Source: Candidatus Nanoarchaeia archaeon
GTDB lineage: Archaea; Nanobdellota; Nanobdellia; Tiddalikarchaeales; Tiddalikarchaeaceae
Direction: 5' to 3'
Assembly (NCBI GenBank): GCA_028704265.1
Contig: JAQVLH010000051.1
Coordinates: 1-7,743 of the forward strand
Length of the DNA stretch: 7,743 bases
Shown here: positions 4,413 through 7,743 of the stretch, piece by piece
Position numbering within the stretch: position 1 is the stretch's first letter
Layout: each line of letters opens with the position of its first letter
Notes under the pieces: generated by a model
What the model saw: the letters and a program-made list of their open reading frames with translations, nothing else
Database searches by the model: none
What the model was told of the DNA's origin: nothing
Program-made: the position numbers and the translations under genes

Positions 4413-7172
4413 TTATAGCATTTTTTTCAAATATTTTGCAGTATAACTTTTAGTATTTTTAGAAACTTCTTCAGGAGTTCCAATAGCTATTATTTCTCCT
4501 CCCTTGTCTCCTCCTTCAGGCCCTAAATCAATTACATAATCTGCAGATTTAATGACATCTAAATTGTGCTCAATGACAACTATAGTATTTCCTTTATTTA
4601 CCAATTCATTTAATACCATTATTAATTTTTTAACATCATCAAAGTGCAATCCAGTAGTTGGCTCATCTAATAAATACAAAGTTTTTCCAATAGTTCTTTT
4701 TCCTAATTCCCTAGTTAATTTAATTCTTTGAGATTCTCCTCCGCTAAGAGTTGTAGAGCTTTGGCCTAATTTAATATAACCTAATCCAACTTTTTCCAAC
4801 ACTTCAATTTTTCTATTAATATTTGGAATGTCTTTAAAAAATTCTAAAGCTTCAGAAACACTCATATCTAAAACTTCACTAATATTTTTATCTTTAAATT
4901 TAATTTTAAGAGTTTCTTTATTGTATCTTTTTCCTTTGCATTCTTCGCAAGGCACATAAACATCCGGCAAAAAGTTCATTTCAATTTTAATAACTCCATC
5001 TCCTTGGCAGTTTTCGCATCTTCCTCCAAAAACATTAAAAGAAAACCTTCCTAATTTGTAGCCTTTTTCCTTAGCGGATTTAGTTTTAGAAAATAATTCT
5101 CTGATAGTATCAAAAACTTTAATATAAGTAGCAGGGTTGCTTCTTGGAGTTCTGCCAATAGGGCTCTGGTCAATAATAATAGTTTTGTCAATTAAATTTT
5201 TATTAATAATATCTTCTGATTCATTTATTAATCCTTCATGCAAGCATTCGTAAATTAATGAGGATTTGCCTGAACCGCTAACTCCAGTAACTGCTGTAAG
5301 AATTCCAAGAGGTATTTTAGCATTAACATTTTTTAAATTATTTTTATTAGCATTCTTTATTTCCAAAAATTCTTTAGAGATTCTTCTAACACTAGGAACT
5401 TCAATTTTTAATTCTCCTGACAAGTATTTTCCAGTAATTGAATTAGGAGCATTAATCAAATCATTAACTGTTCCGCATGCAACTACTTTTCCTCCATGTA
5501 TTCCTGCTCCAGGACCAATATCAACCAAGTAATCCGCTTTCCTAATAGTATCCTCATCATGCTCAACAACAATTAAAGTATTGCCCAAATCTCTTAAATC
5601 GCATAATGTTTTTATTAATTTATCATTATCTCTTTGATGCAATCCAATGCTTGGTTCATCCAGCACATAAAGCACACCAGTTAAATTTGAACCAATCTGA
5701 GTTGCTAATCTAATTCTTTGAGATTCTCCTCCGCTAAGAGTTCCAGCACTTCTTGATAATGAAATATAAGATAATCCAACTTCATTCAAAAATTCTAATC
5801 TGCTGTTAATTTCTTTTAAAATATTTTCAGCAATCATTGAATCAGATTCATTGAATTTTAATTCCTTAAAAAATTTAATCGCTTCATCAATTGCTAAATT
5901 ACTAACATAATTAATTGATTTATTATCAATTAAAACATTCAAAACATCTTCTTTTAATCTTTCTCCTTTGCAAACAGGGCATGGAAGAATTTTCATAAAT
6001 TTTTTTAACTCCTCTTTTCTGTATTCAGAATTAGTTTGGTTAAATAATCTGTCAGATTGAGGAATTAAGCCTTCCCATGTGCCGTTTCTGCTCCACTCTG
6101 AATCAGCACCCATAGTCATTTTGAATTTAATGACTTTGTCACTTCCATACATTAAAGCATTAAATTGCTCTTTGCTCAAATCTTTAATAGGAGTAAAAAC
6201 ATTAAATCCAAAACTCTTGGCAACATTTTCTAAATATTTAGCCCTCCAGCCATCAACAAGATTCCTATATAATTTTACTGCTCCATCAATAATTGAAATA
6301 GATTTATCCGGAATAATCAACAAGGGATCAAATTCCATTTTAACTCCTAAACCTTTACAATCAGGGCATGCACCAAAAGGGCTGTTGAAACTAAACATTC
6401 TTGGCTCAAGTTCAGGCAAGCTATAATCACATAAATGGCAAGAAAGCTTGCTTGAAAAAATCTCCTCCTTTTCTCCTTTAATAATTACTAACCCTTCAGA
6501 TTTTTTTAATGCTAATTCAATAGATTCATTTAATCTAGATTCTTCTTCAATATTTACTGAATCAATAATTATTTCAACATCATGCTTTTTATTTTTATCA
6601 AGAGTAATCTTGTCAAGAGTTTTGAAAATCTTGCCGTCAACTCTTACTCTCGAAAAGCCATCCTTATTTAAATCTTTAAATTGCTGTTCAAAGCTTCCTT
6701 TTCTTTGCCTAATAATTGGCGACAAAATAAGCACTTCATTTTTTTCTGATTCTTTTATTTTATTAATAATAGTTTCAATGCTTTGAGACTGAATCCTAAT
6801 TTTATGAATTGGACAATAAGCCTTTCCAACTCTTGCATATAACAATCTTAAATAATCATAAATTTCTGTCACTGTACCAACAGTACTTCTAGGATTATTA
6901 TTTGTGGTTTTTTGATCAATACTAATTGCAGGACTTAATCCGCTTATTTTTTCAACATCAGGCTTATTCATTATACCTAAAAATTGTCTAGCATAAGCTG
7001 ATAAGCTTTCAACATATCTTCTTTGACCTTCAGCATAAATAGTATCAAAAGCTAATGTTGATTTTCCTGAACCGCTAACTCCAGTAAATACCACTAATTT
7101 ATCTCTAGGGATTTCTAAATTAATATTTTTTAAATTATTCTCTTTCGCACCAATAATAACTATCTTATCCAT
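4413..7172 (-). CDS. uvrA: UvrA, excinuclease ABC subunit A
   Basis: UvrA is the damage-sensing dimeric ATPase that loads UvrB onto DNA in nucleotide excision repair. The 919 residues are close to full family length (E. coli 940). First ATPase half: Walker A GVSGSGKST at 31-39, ABC signature LSGGE at 479-483, Walker B LYVLDEPSIGLH at about 501-512 and the switch histidine VEHDE around 536-540. Second half: Walker A GVSGSGKSS at 630-638, signature LSGGE at 809-813, Walker B LYLLDEPTTGLH at about 832-843 and VIEHN around 866-870. Zinc modules have CxxC pairs at Cys245/248 with Cys269/272, and at Cys719/722 with Cys742/745; Cys398/Cys401 form a further CPVCKGERL element. The UvrB-binding and insertion regions are present between about 120 and 240. 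The frame is uninterrupted. The ATG has a TATA-like box about 30 bases upstream and only a weak GTGAG as a possible ribosome site. pyrH follows after 40 bases. uvrB and uvrC are encoded about 2.3 kb away on the same strand rather than adjacent. Confidence 0.98.
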   Translation of the reverse strand: MDKIVIIGAKENNLKNINLEIPRDKLVVFTGVSGSGKSTLAFDTIYAEGQRRYVESLSAYARQFLGIMNKPDVEKISGLSPAISIDQKTTNNNPRSTVGTVTEIYDYLRLLYARVGKAYCPIHKIRIQSQSIETIINKIKESEKNEVLILSPIIRQRKGSFEQQFKDLNKDGFSRVRVDGKIFKTLDKITLDKNKKHDVEIIIDSVNIEEESRLNESIELALKKSEGLVIIKGEKEEIFSSKLSCHLCDYSLPELEPRMFSFNSPFGACPDCKGLGVKMEFDPLLIIPDKSISIIDGAVKLYRNLVDGWRAKYLENVAKSFGFNVFTPIKDLSKEQFNALMYGSDKVIKFKMTMGADSEWSRNGTWEGLIPQSDRLFNQTNSEYRKEELKKFMKILPCPVCKGERLKEDVLNVLIDNKSINYVSNLAIDEAIKFFKELKFNESDSMIAENILKEINSRLEFLNEVGLSYISLSRSAGTLSGGESQRIRLATQIGSNLTGVLYVLDEPSIGLHQRDNDKLIKTLCDLRDLGNTLIVVEHDEDTIRKADYLVDIGPGAGIHGGKVVACGTVNDLINAPNSITGKYLSGELKIEVPSVRRISKEFLEIKNANKNNLKNVNAKIPLGILTAVTGVSGSGKSSLIYECLHEGLINESEDIINKNLIDKTIIIDQSPIGRTPRSNPATYIKVFDTIRELFSKTKSAKEKGYKLGRFSFNVFGGRCENCQGDGVIKIEMNFLPDVYVPCEECKGKRYNKETLKIKFKDKNISEVLDMSVSEALEFFKDIPNINRKIEVLEKVGLGYIKLGQSSTTLSGGESQRIKLTRELGKRTIGKTLYLLDEPTTGLHFDDVKKLIMVLNELVNKGNTIVVIEHNLDVIKSADYVIDLGPEGGDKGGEIIAIGTPEEVSKNTKSYTAKYLKKML

Positions 7173-7197
7173 TGCACAATAATCTCACATTTTAGTG

Positions 7198-7206
7198 TTT
7201 TTAAAA
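7198..7206 (-). promoter_or_regulatory. possible TATA box for uvrA
   Basis: On the minus strand TTTTAAAAA is centred about 30 bases before the uvrA ATG, which would give a leader of only a few bases. It lies in the 77-base gap between the RCC1-repeat gene and uvrA. A GTGAG at about 12 bases before the ATG is a weak alternative ribosome-binding signal. The spacing is less exact than at the other genes. Confidence 0.3.
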
Positions 7207-7249
7207 GTTTTTCAAGATATTCTATTAATAAATAGCAAGTAATTTTAAT

Positions 7250-7743
7250 TCAAATACTTGCGCTCTTAGGTAATGAACTGCTTGTAGCATTCATTGCAAC
7301 ACATTCAAAAGTAACATCTGAAGGGTCTGAATAATAACTGCTTGGAAATAAACTAATAAAAGTGTCTTTATTCCAATAATAATTACTGTTAATAAAATTA
7401 TATTCATCAGGTATAATTTCAGAAACTTCAGATTTAGAAAAATAAACTCCTTTTCCTAATTCTCCATCCCAATTAGTTCCCCAGCAAACAGTACTGCCAT
7501 TTGTTAATAATCCGCAAGAGTGTTCAAAACCAGGATTTATCTCTTCAAATAAATAATCATTAATAATAAAAACAGGCAGATTCGTGCCAGCATCTTCTTC
7601 AGAAACAATTCCATCTCCTAATTGTCCATAATAACTGTTACCCCAGCAAACTCCTGAACCATTTGTTAATACTCCGCATGAAAAATCAGAGCCTAATTTT
7701 AATTTGCTAAAAACATAATCTCCGCTAACAAAAACTGGAATAT
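7250..7743 (-). CDS. RCC1-repeat protein, C-terminal 163 residues (cut by window edge)
   Basis: This fragment is open from the right edge to a TGA at 7250-7252. It shows beta-propeller-type RCC1 repeats: SCGVLTNGSGVCWGNSYYGQ followed by LGDG at residues 21-44, then SCGLLTNGSTVCWGTNWDGE followed by LGKG at 75-98. The repeat unit is 54 residues. The SCG(V/L)LTNGSxVCWG pattern places two cysteines 10 residues apart in each unit, as is common in prokaryotic RCC1 proteins thought to be secreted or cell-surface, where the cysteines could pair. The blades end near residue 100. A non-repeat tail of about 60 residues (YYWNKDTFISLFPSSYYSD region, Cys147) follows, with no membrane anchor at the C-terminus. 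The start, any signal peptide and the number of blades lie outside the window. The function is unknown; surface binding or adhesion is a guess. No link to uvrA, 77 bases downstream, is evident. Confidence 0.85.
   Translation of the reverse strand, partial: IPVFVSGDYVFSKLKLGSDFSCGVLTNGSGVCWGNSYYGQLGDGIVSEEDAGTNLPVFIINDYLFEEINPGFEHSCGLLTNGSTVCWGTNWDGELGKGVYFSKSEVSEIIPDEYNFINSNYYWNKDTFISLFPSSYYSDPSDVTFECVAMNATSSSLPKSASI
7448..7741 (-). repeat. tandem RCC1 repeat units, 162-base period
   Basis: One full unit (7520-7681) is flanked by the end of an earlier unit (7682-7741) and the start of a later one (7448-7519). The end of the earlier unit, IPVFVSGDYVFSKL, aligns with LPVFIINDYLFEEI of the full unit, and the SCG...VCWG cores align at exactly 54 codons. 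Protein similarity is higher than DNA similarity, so the copies are old rather than recently amplified. Confidence 0.75.

Noticed and set aside
5266..6786. Several plus-strand open frames of about 90-115 codons opposite uvrA
   Set aside because: They are antisense shadows of the conserved uvrA frame, with no family resemblance and no promoter or ribosome site.
7222..7235. Small hairpin CTATT-AATA-AATAG in the gap between the RCC1-repeat gene and uvrA
   Set aside because: Only a 5-base AT-rich stem, with no following T run on the minus strand. Not enough to call a terminator.

Overview
This is a very AT-rich window that looks like the chromosome of an archaeon. The likely source is one of the small-genome DPANN-type lineages (inference). 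The archaeal evidence is a transcription factor B (TFB/TFIIB) homologue, an archaeal-type UMP kinase of 225 residues, and TATA-like boxes centred about 26-30 bases before several start codons. That spacing suggests leaderless transcription. TGA, TAA and TAG are all used as stops and TGG encodes Trp, so the genetic code appears standard. A complete UvrA, a complete but short UvrC and the N-terminal part of UvrB are present. This bacterial-type excision repair system is generally thought to have reached archaea by transfer from bacteria.

Most genes lie on the minus strand and read right to left. They are the C-terminal end of an RCC1-repeat protein (7250-7743, cut by the window edge), uvrA (4413-7172), pyrH (3695-4372), a small protein with a nucleoside-deoxyribosyltransferase-like fold (2120-2500), uvrC (534-2081) and uvrB (1-537, cut by the window edge). 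uvrC and uvrB overlap as ATGA and are probably translationally coupled, with a Shine-Dalgarno-like GAGGT before uvrB. One gene faces the other way. The TFB-like gene (2584-3698) sits between pyrH and the small deoxyribosyltransferase-like gene. It shares a promoter region with the latter and its stop codon overlaps that of pyrH.

The most interesting feature is the TFB-like gene. Its reading frame is broken in the middle: residues 1-162 are in one frame and the remaining ~209 are in the -1 frame. The two frames are both open only over positions 3063-3111. That short stretch holds two textbook -1 slippery heptamers, A_AAA_AAG (as in bacterial dnaX) and T_TTT_TTT, both in the correct phase. This could be programmed recoding that makes a one-cyclin-repeat short form and a full-length form. 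It could also be transcriptional slippage, a recent inactivating indel, or a homopolymer sequencing error. The protein is divergent in other ways: the first zinc knuckle is irregular, the B-reader is missing, and there is a ~70-residue C-terminal tail.

UvrA, UvrB and UvrC together would recognise bulky DNA damage and cut on both sides of it. UvrC here ends right after its RNase H-like nuclease domain and lacks the usual C-terminal helix-hairpin-helix domain. No RNA genes, insertion sequences or CRISPR arrays were seen, and no gap between genes exceeds about 85 bases.
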